DNA of 64,000 nucleotides, from contig NC_092811.1 in NCBI RefSeq assembly GCF_040954645.1, positions 120,601,343 through 120,665,342 of the forward strand, written 5' to 3'. Position 1 is the first letter of the stretch, and the number at the start of each line of letters is the position of its first letter. The notes under the pieces are model-generated. The model made no database searches. It saw nothing but the letters and a program-made list of their open reading frames with translations, and was not told the origin of the DNA. The position numbers and the translations under genes are program-made. This DNA comes from Diabrotica undecimpunctata. Lineage: Eukaryota > Arthropoda > Insecta > Coleoptera > Chrysomelidae. This document shows positions 1 to 9,570 of the stretch, in pieces.

Positions 1-178
1 CTTTAAAGTTTTCTAGGAACTGCACTGATGAAGATTTATTCATCTCTGCAGGAGACCTATTTGAAGGTGCTGCTTTTACTTGGTGGCATAATCACTTTAC
101 AAAAAAATCTTTTAATTCTTGGTCTAAATTAGTTGCTTCCTTAAGGAAACTTATTTACCTTACAATTATGAAAGAAAT

Positions 179-671
179 TTGTGGGAACAAATACGTTCTA
201 CAAAACAGTCTTTCAAACAACCTGTCTCTGCATATATTTCTTATATGGAGTCTTTGATGCTCCGGTCTTCAAAATCTATTCCTGAGTGTGAAAAAGTAGA
301 TGAAATCATTAATGGTCTTCTTCCTGATTATGTCAAGGCTCTTGCTTTCCAGGATGTGGAATCAGTTGCAGACCTTACAAAGTATTGTAAGAGATTTGAA
401 GCCGCTCTTACTATTTCTTCTCGCAGTAAATTTTCTGTTGTCTCTTTCTTCTTCTGCTACATGTTGGAACTGCAACATGACAGGCCATACTTTTCAAGTA
501 TGTAATAAACCCAAGAGAAAGTTTTGTCATGGTTGTGGGTTTAAGAATATCACCACAAATGAATGTAGCAGATGTTCAAAAAACGGTTGGAAACAACATT
601 CCAGGGAAAACTTTTCTAAGACATTCAAACAACCCAAGTCAGTGAATGTGTCTAAGAAAGTTATACCTTAA
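179..671 (+). pseudogene. Gag remnant with CCHC zinc knuckle
   Basis: Gag packages retrotransposon RNA through its zinc knuckle. A capsid-like stretch (179 to about 430) is followed, one frame over, by CWNCNMTGHTFQVC at about 463-504, an exact CX2CX4HX4C knuckle. A second cysteine cluster follows (CHGCGF...CSRC). The change of frame near 430 breaks the gene, and the knuckle frame ends in TAA at 669-671. That stop is in the same frame as the downstream protease frame, so a single stop separates gag from pol. Whether it is a readthrough signal or a point mutation cannot be told from one copy. Confidence 0.7.
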
Positions 672-1991
672 ACTACTTCTTTTATATCTAATGATAATTT
701 AAGCACTTTTTCTTCAGTACAATCTGAAACTTTACCTTCTTCTAGTACTTCTGTTCTTTCTAGTGGTCCTTTAAATTCTAAGGTACATTTAAATTCTACT
801 TCATTATTAGATGTTCATAATAATGATAATAGACCATATATTTCTATTTCTGTAGGTAGTGAAACAATCTCTTCACTTCTTGATACTGGCAGTAATGTTA
901 GTATTATTGGTTCTCCTTCTTTATTTTTACTTAAAAAACTCAAATTAGCACTTAATTATGATGTTTCAAGCCAACTCACTACTGCTGATGGAAACATTCA
1001 GAGTATTTTAGGATATGTTTGGTTACCTGTTACTTTATTGAGTAAAACTCAATCACTTAAAGTGTTAATAGTTCCTTCTATTTCACATAAGGTGATATTA
1101 GGTATGGATTTTATTCGTTTGTTTCAACTTTGTTTGGATTTCTCAAATTTTTCATTTAAGGCTACAGATTTATCTACTTGTGTAGTAAATACTGTTAGCA
1201 GTGCTGAAAATCTTTCTGACATTCAGCAGTCACAACTTAACTCTGTTCATCATAGTGATTCTGTAAATGTAGTAACTGACTCTCTTTCAAGAATTCCTGA
1301 AGTGTCTCAAGTTTCTCTCTTGAATTTATCTAATTTAAAAACAGATGCTTGGTATAGGAATATGATAGGGAAAGTTACAGTAAACCCTAACTTATATCCT
1401 GCTTTTAAGGTTCAGGATGATGTTCTTTATAAATATGTTTTTTCTAGCTCAAAGTTTTCTGATTCTTCTCCAGAATGGAAAATTTTTGTTCCTTCTCCAC
1501 ATAGGAAGGAAATTTTGCAAATTTATCATGATGATCCTACAGCTGCTCATTTAGGTGTCTTTAAAACCCTTTCTAGGATTTCAGAATTGTATTACTGGCC
1601 TAAAATGAGATCTTTTGTTGTGAACTATGTTCATAAATGTAAAGTTTGTGCTTCTTGCAAGCCTTTAGAGAATATTTCTCCTGTCTTTAATGAAGTTCAG
1701 AAGAGAATAGGTCACTCTTACAATACCAACACTAAACGCTACAATTTATGTAGACATGATGTAAAATTTCATGTAGGTGCTAAAGTCCGGAAGAAAAATA
1801 ACATCCTTTCAAATGCTGTGGATGATTTTTCTGCTAAATTAGCTCCCAAATTTATTCCCTGTATTATACATAAAATTTTATCTCCTTTAGTATATAATCT
1901 TAAGGATCTAGATGGTAAAGACCTTGGTAATTTTCATGTGCAAGATATTAAGTTAGATGTTACTGATTCTAGTGATGATGAGTCTCAATAA
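672..1991 (+). CDS. Protease-integrase remnant polyprotein lacking RT/RNase H and integrase core
   Basis: 440 codons are open after the gag stop. Visible domains: aspartic protease with LLDTGSNVSII near 880-905 and the flap-end motif ILGMDF near 1095-1115; a linker ending LSDIQQSQLNSVH near 1245; then directly VVTDSLSR near 1270, the motif that normally ends RNase H; then the integrase H2C2 zinc finger (H..H..CKVCASC, about 1530-1665); then from about 1690 an integrase C-terminal region. About 500 residues of RT/RNase H and the DDE core are missing, yet the frame is open across both junctions. No ATG begins the frame, as expected for pol made by readthrough or from a longer precursor. It may be a deletion derivative that still makes protein, or chance retention. 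Confidence 0.7.
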   Translation, partial: TTSFISNDNLSTFSSVQSETLPSSSTSVLSSGPLNSKVHLNSTSLLDVHNNDNRPYISISVGSETISSLLDTGSNVSIIGSPSLFLLKKLKLALNYDVSSQLTTADGNIQSILGYVWLPVTLLSKTQSLKVLIVPSISHKVILGMDFIRLFQLCLDFSNFSFKATDLSTCVVNTVSSAENLSDIQQSQLNSVHHSDSVNVVTDSLSRIPEVSQVSLLNLSNLKTDAWYRNMIGKVTVNPNLYPAFKVQDDVLYKYVFSSSKFSDSSPEWKIFVPSPHRKEILQIYHDDPTAAHLGVFKTLSRISELYYWPKMRSFVVNYVHKCKVCASCKPLENISPVFNEVQKRIGHSYNTNTKRYNLCRHDVKFHVGAKVRKKNNILSNAVDDFSAKLAPKFIPCIIHKILSPLVYNLKDLDGKDLGNFHVQDIKLDVTDSSDDESQ

Positions 1992-2199
1992 TGTTGTATA
2001 ATATAGTAAAGCATTATCTTTTATCTCTTTATATTTTGATATTTCTGTAGTTATGATAAACATATTAATCTTATTTATTTGACATTACCCTAACTGTTTA
2101 TATATTCCTATTATTTTACTTTGGGTAATTGTTTTTGATTTTGATACAATTAAAAGCCTCATCCAGCACTTTATGTATGACAACATGGTTAGTTGCATA

Positions 2200-4042
2200 C
2201 ATGGTGTTTTAGTTTTCCTAGGATACATATATCCTAAGGAGATTTTGGGCCAGATTATATGAATCTGTGTTCCTTTTTGGTCTTTTAGAGACAATTAATA
2301 TACCGTAGTAGGTATATATATTTTTTTGGATGATGTGTTTTTTCTTATTTCTTTTGGAGTTAAAATAATTCTAAGCATCTACTTTTAGAAATCTGGTGTA
2401 GAATTATGGCGTTTTGAAGTTTGATTGTAGTATACCTACTTTAACTTGTTTTCTTCTATTTTTGTAAACTATATTTATGCAGTACTTTATTCTTTTGTGT
2501 AGATCCCTGGTTTATATTTAGTGAGAATAACATTTCTTATGTATCATTATCTTATTTTCATTATTAACTTACTCTTAGTCTTCTAAGACTTGTTTTATGC
2601 AGTTACTATATCTCTTTTGTGTAGAACTTTGTCTTATTTGACATATCAAGTAAAGTTTATATGTATTTTTGAGTTGTTTATTAATAATTACATTTGCATA
2701 TCAATGTCTACATGCTTTTACTCATTTTATAATTTTGATATTATTTGTTACCTTACTTTAGGTACTCAGTTATCCTGAGTACTAATTTTTTTTTGAGGTT
2801 CATTCATTAGCAGTATCCATTAATCATTCATTTTTGTGAGATATGATCTCTATATTATGTATTTACCTGACTTTGCTTATTTGTCTTTATTTTTGTATAC
2901 TTACCTTTGACTTTGATTATTAACTAGACTTCATACTATGTGTATAGAATGCTATTTTGCAAAGGAAGTTGTTGTACTTCCGAAGAAGAATTTCTGAAGA
3001 CAGAATTCTTCAACAATGTATATCTGAATATATCAGATGCATTGCCCCTTTGTTATTATTATTTTTGTTATTGTGGGCCTGAGCTTTGATGCAGATGTAC
3101 ATTCGTACCACTGGATCTTCCTTAAATGGTGGGTTGTCTCCAGGGTATGGCGTTGGGGGGTTCATGGCACATAGGGCTGTCGTCTCCGAGGAGCGCTGTC
3201 GTGGTTTAACCGTGGGCTATGGGCTACTGCGTTCATACCAACATGGTTTCAATTGATCCTTTGGTAGGGTCCATGTACAGTACCAAAGTCTACAGATACC
3301 TGATTAATTTAAATTAATATTCTCTATTCATTTTTAGTCTGATGAATACTAAAATTCATTGGGTAATATGCATTTATATTCCCCTGAGCATTCCCCTCAA
3401 AAACTGTATATTATAATTATTAAATTTTTATTATAAACTTTATGCTACACCATCTTACTGCTTACTTTATAACAGTACCTATTTAATTTCAGTTTAATGA
3501 ATACTGAAATTCATTGAGTAATTTTTTTTATTTTTCCAGAGATATTCTCTGTAGTAGTTTATTAATATTAGATTAATAATTTTAGTGTGATGAATACTAC
3601 AATTCATTGGGTAATTTTTTTTATTTTCCCCAGATTAACATCTGAAAATTATTTTGTTATTTTTTTTAAATATAGCAAATTTGAATTATACTTTAATTTT
3701 TTTATGAATAGTAATGTATACTTAATTACTTATATTCATTAATTTAATTATTTTGTTATATATATTTTTTAAATAACATATAACAAATTTTAGTTTGACG
3801 GATACTACAATTCGTTGGGAAGTATTCAATTTCCCTGAGTAATACTCTAAATTTTTTTTTATGATCATTCTTTTGTTATTATATTCATTAACTTGATTGC
3901 TTTGTTATAAAGTATTTATTTTTGATTTGTTACTACGGATTACTACTGCATATATTTATTCCTAGGTAGAACATTTTGTTCTTGTTTTCTTTGAGAAAAA
4001 TTTCTCAGTTGTGTTCGAAATTTTTCTGATGGGTGGTAGGAG
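2200..4042 (+). other. Non-coding retrotransposon tail rich in short hairpins
   Basis: No coding potential is seen between the pol stop and the 3' LTR. Short perfect or near-perfect stem-loops recur: 2219-2236 (7 bp), 2298-2317 (7 bp), 2573-2588, 2762-2782 (8 bp, GTACTCAG/CTGAGTAC), 2838-2850, 2964-2981 (GGAAGT/ACTTCC), 2985-3011 (11 bp with one bulge), 3014-3044, then the double-hairpin repeats (separate entry), 3968-3982 and 3992-4007 (TGAGAAA/TTTCTCA). A GC-richer patch lies at about 3065-3290. Function is unknown; RNA packaging, stability or export signals are possible. Confidence 0.55.
3341..3850 (+). repeat. Four diverged copies of a double-hairpin unit
   Basis: Units start at 3342, 3497, 3590 and 3798. 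Each has hairpin A (ATGAAT-ACTxxA-ATTCAT, then TGGGTAAT or a variant) and about 25 bases later hairpin B. In unit 4 both arms of A changed together (ACGGAT/ATTCGT). Hairpin B has a different stem in each unit but stays paired: TGAG/CTCA (3385-3399), CAGAGA/TCTCTG (3537-3551), CAGAT/ATCTG (3631-3644), GAGT/ACTC (3837-3847). This covariation suggests the folded RNA is what was kept. Confidence 0.65.
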
Positions 4043-4044
4043 TG

Positions 4045-4981
4045 TGTAACGTTATAAACGTCACATCTCTATTAATTTATATTTTAATAATTATTTCATT
4101 TTAATTTCTTTATTAATTTATTAATTTCTTTATCTTCAGTTTAATTTTTACTATTTTTTTGTTTATAAAAATAGTTGGCGCCCCTGTTTTTCTCTTCTTC
4201 CTCTGTCTTTATTTTCTCTCTTTCTGTCCCATAGAGTAAATATTTGCCCTCTCACTTTTGTTCGGGAGACTATTCTGTTCTGTGTTGACTGACAAGCTAG
4301 TTTCATGATATCTATACCAACATTCTATGACATCTGTGCTAACTTCATTCAGTCTCCCACTTTCTGTCAAAACAACTTTTCTGTAGTGGGATTATTTTTT
4401 GCCTCTTTTTGAAATTTATAAAAGAAGGCAAAAATTATTATAAGACTCATTTTTATGGTCTACAACTTCTCTTGGGTTTATTGGAGATATCAAAACTTTA
4501 ACTGGATATTTTATTGGGTTTGTTGGACACATCAAAACTTTATTGGAGATATAAAACTTATTGGTTTACTGGACAATTTAATTGGTTTATTGGTTTTATT
4601 GGCATATTTGGAGTTCAATAATTGGTCCGGACATACAGCCACGTGTGACTGCAGCTCTCCAGAAGCCACAACTTCTAATTGGAGGATCCAACAGCTAGAA
4701 CACACAAGCCGCCCATCGAAGCAATAAGTAACACTTATAACTGTTAAGCTTTGGCAGGGTTAATTATTGTTTTTTTTATTGATTTAAATAAATATGATTG
4801 GTTAAAATTTGTCTTATTTGCTATCAACTGAGAACTCATGTTCAATCCCTAGTTTAAGACAAGACGAACTCACCCTTGAGATACTGAGCTAGGCAAGGTA
4901 TAGACGATAAGCTCCCATGGTTGATTGAGGTATTATTTTTACAATAGTATTTCAATTCTCTTTGGTAGTCTTATCGTTACA
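4045..4981 (+). repeat. Putative 3' LTR
   Basis: It starts TGTAACG immediately after a purine-rich tract (GGGTGGTAGGAG, 4031-4042) and ends CGTTACA, an exact inverted repeat of its start and the usual TG...CA layout of Gypsy LTRs. A polyadenylation signal AATAAA lies near 4787. A small inverted repeat ACGTT-ATA-AACGT sits at 4049-4061. Short direct repeats (ATTGGAGATAT, CAAAACTTTA) occur at about 4480-4560. The 5' LTR is outside the window, so the right border is inferred. Confidence 0.55.
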
Positions 4982-5529
4982 CCTTAAATCCGATAAGTAC
5001 TATAAAATTCAATGATCTTCAAAAGCTACTAAAGTGAGTTCCAGCGAGATTTCACGATTTTTTTCAGACTCTAGTGCATAAATACGCAATTCAGACTACT
5101 GATAATTAGCGGTAGTAGCGCTGCATTTGTTTAGATTTTAATTTTTTTTTCTTTGGTCTTCAAAAAGTTATTGTTAATTTTTTTATTTACTTTCAAAAAT
5201 ACAGTTGCTTTATAACTATTTGTGTTTTTTTCTAATTCGACTTTTTAAGAACTTTTTTTTAGTACTCGTATTGGTTTTGTTACAAACACTTCCGTATAAT
5301 ATTTTTAATTCTTTATATCCAAACATTTCCTTAATTCTGTAAAATAGTGATGATATTTTTGCAATAAAGCTCCCTCTTTGGCAAAATTAATTTATTTTTC
5401 AGACTAAAAATGTGTTACGTCCAGTTTTTCCAAAAAAAAGTGTTCAAAAAATTTTCCTTTTAGTGGTAAAAAGAACAATGATCAATATTCACATTTATAA
5501 GAATTTGCTAAATAAAATTCATCAAATAT
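4982..5529. other. No feature seen
   Basis: AT-rich sequence with poly-T runs. I see no coding frame, repeat unit or element end. Confidence 0.4.
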
Positions 5530-5960
5530 AAATATCATTTTGGCTATGATGACCTTGTTGGTTGCTATACGGAATAGCTGTGTTAAGGTTTTTCTATACC
5601 ATGTTCTCAGGTTAGCAAGCCAGGATATTCTTCTTCATCTTGGCGCCCTTTTTCCTTTAATTTTACGTTGCAAAATGCATTGGAGTAGTTCATATCTGCC
5701 TTGATTTCTCATTATATGTCCAAAATACTGCAGCTTGCGGCCCTTCACCATGTTGACCAAATCCGAGGTTGTGTTCATCCTCCGTAGTACTTCTTCATTG
5801 GTAACTTTGTTTGTCCATGGTATCTTCAGTATCCTTCTGTATAACCATAGCTCCAAATCCTCAAGGTTTTCCTAGAGTTTCCGCCTTCAATGTCTCCGTT
5901 TCTACTCCGTACAGAAGCGCTGAGTATATGTAACATTTAAGGAGCCTTATTTTTGTTTCT
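5530..5960 (-). pseudogene. RTE-like LINE, C-terminal end of RT (fragment)
   Basis: Minus-strand frames carry the C-terminus of the 'endonuclease-reverse transcriptase' LINEs that insect annotations often call craniofacial development protein 2-like. Visible motifs are LWLYRRILKIPW, NEEVLRRM and LQYFGHIMR, followed after a frameshift near 5640 by SWLANLRTWY. Upstream residues (SALLYGVE, about 5910-5930) fit the post-thumb region. Only the end of the protein remains. It lies just beyond the AAG-rich tail of the neighbouring LINE, so it is a separate insertion. Confidence 0.7.
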
Positions 5961-5989
5961 AGGTTAAGGTTATGGCTCTTGAAGTGAAT

Positions 5990-7530
5990 TCTTCTTCTTC
6001 AAGTGCCATCTCCGCGGCGGAGGTCGGCAATCATCACAGCTGTGGATGTACTTGTATATTTCATTAAATACTTCAGTTATTATTTTTATTTGTTCTGCGT
6101 GCATTTCATCCTTCGTTCGGGACCTGAATTTTCTTCAATGGTGGGTTCGTGTATTGTTCTAAGGTCGTGGAAAAGTTTTTCCAAGTATTCTTCCCATGCT
6201 TTCTTTTTGACATTGAAGTTTTTATATCGACTCTGATACTCCTCTGTTTCTTGACATTGTTCTTTTTTTTATTTCTCTTTGGCTTCTCTTATCTTTATTC
6301 TCAGGTATGTATCTCTTATATTCTTGGAGATTTTCTTTGTTTTTTTTCTCCGATCCATAAGTTATTTTATCGGATATCCACGATTTCCGTTTCTCTGTAT
6401 CTTTCTTCAGGTGTTGTTCTTTTATTTCTCTCATTGTTTCTTATATGATGGTCAGATTTTTCTCTATAGTTCCTGCATTTCTGCATTTTAGCATCTTTGT
6501 ATTGAGGTTTTCACTCACCTTCAATCAAAGATTGGGATCTTTCAGTTTTGTAACATCATACTTCTTCATCGACTTACTTGTAACCTTCTTTATTTTGACG
6601 TTGAAATTACCTACAACTGGTACATGATCAGAATTTATGTTGGTCCCTGGTATGTTTAGACAGATGTACATCTGTTCCTATACCTCTTATTTACTAGCAT
6701 GTAATCAATCTGATTTCTTACAATCCTTCCCACAGGAACCTGTGGAGATTTTCAGGAGTACAATTTCCTTAGGTGTAGCTTAAACCAGGTGTTCATTATT
6801 ACTAATTGATTTGCTTCCGCAAAAATCTCCAATGTATCTCCCCGATCGTTTCGGTTTCCTAGTCCAAATGGTCCAACTGCAGATAATGTTTTGCTGGCCC
6901 CAACTTTGGCGTTAAAGTCACCCATGACCATTGTTAGGCCATGCTTTTTCTTCCTTTTCACGACTTGATTAATGCTATGGTATAGTTCTTTTACATCTTC
7001 TGTTCCTTCTGTTAAAGGTGCATACACTTGAATTATATTGATGTCGATTGGTCTTGTTTTCAGTTGTATGAGCATCACTCTTGCTGAGATTGGGATGAAG
7101 TTGTCAACATATTATGCCACTCCTTTTGTCAATATAATCATCATCAATTAGCCTATATTTGTCCACTGCTGAACGTAGGCCTCCCGTAAAATTTTCCACC
7201 TATTTCTATCAACTTTTCCACCTATTTCTGTCAATATAATACCGACACCTAATTCATGTTTGCCGTTATCTGTTCCAGAATAGTAAACGCGGTGTTCTCT
7301 GATATTTGGTTTCTGAACCTGGCCAACGCATTTTGCTTATTCCCAGAATATTTAATTTCATGTGTGTCATTTCTTGTATTGCATTATGGATTTTACCTTC
7401 CTGTGCCATGGGTTTCACGTTCCATGTGCCTACTCTGATGTCTTTTTTGCATTTTAATCTTTTTGTTATACTTGTAACTGCTCCTCCGGAGATCCGATTG
7501 AGAAGCATACCCATTTGATTCTACTAAGAC
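5990..7530 (-). pseudogene. RTE-like LINE: endonuclease plus C-terminal tail, RT core deleted
   Basis: Read on the minus strand from 7530: an apurinic-like (EEP) endonuclease starts IRVGTWNVK (about 7440), continues with IIQVYAPLTEGTEDVKELY and VMGDFNAKVGA (about 6900-7040) and GNRNDRGD, then a charged linker (6434-6222). The RT core is gone. The sequence jumps near 6045 to the extreme C-terminus AVMIADLRRGDGT and stop, followed by an AAGAAGAAG tail at 6003-5990. Several frameshifts are present, and a LINE-tail insertion sits at 7139-7228. A dead copy. Confidence 0.75.
7127..7240 (-). mobile_element. 90 bp 5'-truncated LINE tail with 12 bp target duplication
   Basis: TGTCAATATAAT occurs at 7127-7138 and again at 7229-7240. 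Between them, read on the minus strand, is the C-terminus of another LINE family (about RWKILREAYVQQWTNIG, stop) with a TGATGATGATTAT tail. The last coding stretch is partly duplicated (AAATAGGTGG twice). Target duplication, 5' truncation and microsatellite tail together show target-primed insertion into the older LINE's endonuclease region. Confidence 0.8.
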
Positions 7531-7689
7531 TTATCCAATCCGTATCTTTAATAAGATGTCTTGTCCTAATTTTTTTCCTCACCTCTATTCCGTTGATCCC
7601 TTCCGTGGTTCTTTTGCCTTTGAAGACAGTTTCCCAACTTCAGGATAAAGGGGTGCTCTACTGTTTACTAGTTCCTATACCCGAAGCTG

Positions 7690-7980
7690 TCGGCCAGTAA
7701 ACGTGGATTGCTTATACCGGCAGTCGCTCGGTGGAATTTTCGCCATATCTGGCTACCCTCACTTACGTACCTACGCAAAGCAGCTGAAAAGAAAGGATGG
7801 ACTTGCGAAGTTGAGCCGCGAATAAGATGCGCCGAAGGGACTCTGAAGATACCTGACCTTGTCGCGCATCAGGGTGAGCGGGTAATTGTCGTGGACGTTG
7901 CCGTTAGCTGGGAGGATCCTGAATCTCTTAGTACAGCCGCTGCTAATAAAACAGCGCTGTACACAGAGCCTTGATTCCTT
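7690..7980 (+). pseudogene. R2-like restriction-type endonuclease fragment
   Basis: 88 codons (7708-7971) resemble the C-terminal nuclease of R2-clade LINEs: LRKAAEKKGWTCEVEPRIR, then IPDLVAHQGERVIVVDVAVS, a PD...D pattern of restriction-like nucleases that nick the target for priming. The upstream CCHC and RT are not visible. No 28S rRNA target sequence is recognised next to it, so this is not a typical rDNA R2 insertion. R2-clade assignment rests on this motif alone; related clades with the same nuclease are possible. Confidence 0.55.
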
Positions 7981-8327
7981 CAGACCATGCAGACCCGATA
8001 TCCAGGGAAACAGATTTGCATGGCACATTTAATCGTGTCAGTCGAATTCTTGTGTCATGAGAATTTTAAAACCTTTCAAGGTTCGACGTCCGCAATTTTA
8101 TCACAAAGGCAATTCAAGGTAGTATCATAGTTATTTTATGAGGTCCTCACATAAATGACTTATGACATTTTTATTTTCGAGTATCACATATCGGCTTCTT
8201 CCCATCGTGGGATCTACGTTCGTCTAGTTAGGGTTTTACTACTTGACCTCGTAGATGTTTGTGTTGTCCTTTCATGTCTGTGAATGTCTCATTTTACTTT
8301 TTATATTTACTATTTTTAAACTTTTGT

Positions 8328-8354
8328 GATAGCACTTTTTGCTATCTTTTTTTT
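8328..8354 (+). other. Hairpin followed by eight T
   Basis: GATAGCA-CTTTT-TGCTATC (perfect 7 bp stem) runs directly into T8. It looks like a terminator, but in an animal genome it could equally be an RNA 3' end or element-border structure. No promoter for a small RNA is recognised upstream. Confidence 0.35.
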
Positions 8355-8355
8355 C

Positions 8356-8720
8356 AAGCCCGCGATAAAGCGTTTGGCGTTGATTGCTTTACAGGGGGGA
8401 TGGTCGGTCTCGTATGATTAAATCTGGCCAAACATCGGGCCAAAACGGGCCATACGCTGCTGGTCTGTTGCTTTCCGGATCGGAACGGGGAGGAACAGAC
8501 CAGCAGGATTGTGCCGGTTTTCGGATGGCGGGGGTTTGGTTGCGTGATGATCGTAGCCACCCAGCCGGCATCGCCCGACATACATACCAAAAGAGGTTAT
8601 GGCTCTACTCTGATAGCCTGCAGACCAAAGCAGTTCGCCGGGATTTGGCACGAGGAGCCATAAGTGAGATTTAGTTGTCTTATGAGGACCAGTTATCAAG
8701 AATCATCTCCCGTCTATGAC
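8356..8720. other. GC-rich, strongly structured island
   Basis: Base composition jumps well above the flanks. A perfect 13 bp stem pairs 8457-8469 (CTGCTGGTCTGTT) with 8494-8506, and its loop holds a second stem TTCCG-GAT-CGGAA (8473-8485). GGGCCAAAACGGGCC-type repeats lie just before. Overlapping open frames exist on both strands, as GC-rich DNA gives by chance; none matches a family I know. It may be the structured untranslated region of the adjacent R2-like element. Confidence 0.4.
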
Positions 8721-9055
8721 GCTCGCGTTCCGATAAAAGGTGCTACCTCTATAACACAACTCTACACTCCTATGTTACAAAACACTAAATGGAATTCAAA
8801 ATGTTACAAAACACTAAAAAGAATATATTTTTTTCAGTTTCCTGTAAAATTTATATTTTATGACTTAATACACTTTTGTTCTGATGTACGGATTTAACAA
8901 AAGAAAATACCTTAAGTTATTTATTTTTTAGTCTTTCTCATTGGAATAAAAAAAAATAAAAAAGTTTTAGTACAAAACGCGTTTTGTAAATTTACCCAAA
9001 ACTTTGAAAATGCGAAATAATACTTTTTTCACTCATCTCTTAAGTTATTGATACA
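8721..9055. other. No feature seen
   Basis: AT-rich spacer before the mariner. A short direct repeat (ATGTTACAAAACACTAAA) occurs twice at about 8770-8820; nothing else is recognised. Confidence 0.4.
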
Positions 9056-9360
9056 CAGTTTGTAAAAGCCAAATGGAATAAATTCATTATTTAGGTTACT
9101 GTACATATTTATAAAAAATCCCGAAACGCGTCAAATTTAAATTATAACTTGACATTCTGTAACGTGAAAATTCAACCCCTACCTTTAACCCCCTTAGAAT
9201 GACAGGTACAACCCCCAATTTTTAAAATGGGAAGTATAGGCTTGTGATATATCGTTTGAAAGGTCTTTTCATTCTCCATTCAAAAATGTTGTCGCTTTTA
9301 AATTTATTAAGATTAATTAAGATAAAATAAATTAAAATCATGTGGTTACCGAAATTCGCT
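9056..9360 (+). repeat. Left terminal inverted repeat of DD41D mariner
   Basis: About 305 bp, matching the reverse complement of 10732-11032 with scattered substitutions and a 4 bp indel near 9328. Far longer than the ~30 bp ends of classical mariners. Confidence 0.85.
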
Positions 9361-9570
9361 AAAATATACTCAAAACTTATTTCCTGTTTAGGTCTTGATA
9401 ATGAGAAAGTGAACAAAAAGCATAGCAATGTAGTTTTTAGATGGTAACCATTAAAAAACTTTAAAGAATTTCCGTGGCAACGTTATTTTAACACGCATTA
9501 GTAAATTGTTTTATTTAAGTTGTCAGTATTTTAATTTAAATAAAAAGTTCGTTCAATTCAATTCTGAAAA

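Larger units (their letters stand above)
1..4981 (+). mobile_element. Ty3/Gypsy-like LTR retrotransposon, 5' end outside window
   Basis: Seen in order: gag remnant with zinc knuckle, aspartic protease, integrase zinc finger and integrase C-terminus, a ~2 kb non-coding tail, a purine-rich tract (4031-4042), and a putative 3' LTR. The reverse transcriptase, RNase H and integrase catalytic core are absent. The element therefore cannot supply its own replication enzymes and is either a non-autonomous derivative or a relic. The 5' LTR and primer binding site lie left of the window, so its full length is unknown. Confidence 0.75.

Noticed and set aside
4455..4727. 90-codon frame inside the putative LTR
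   Set aside because: Its repetitive W/I/L-rich translation reflects short direct repeats of ATTGGAGATAT-type DNA in an LTR; no protein pattern.
6240..6490. Hydrophobic plus-strand frames (F/L/S-rich)
   Set aside because: Shadows of the Lys/Glu-rich linker of the minus-strand LINE; the same effect recurs opposite other LINEs (for example 37021-37206, 39021-39405).
8384..8674. Overlapping open frames on both strands in the GC-rich island
   Set aside because: GC-rich DNA has few stops; frames overlap antisense and resemble no family.
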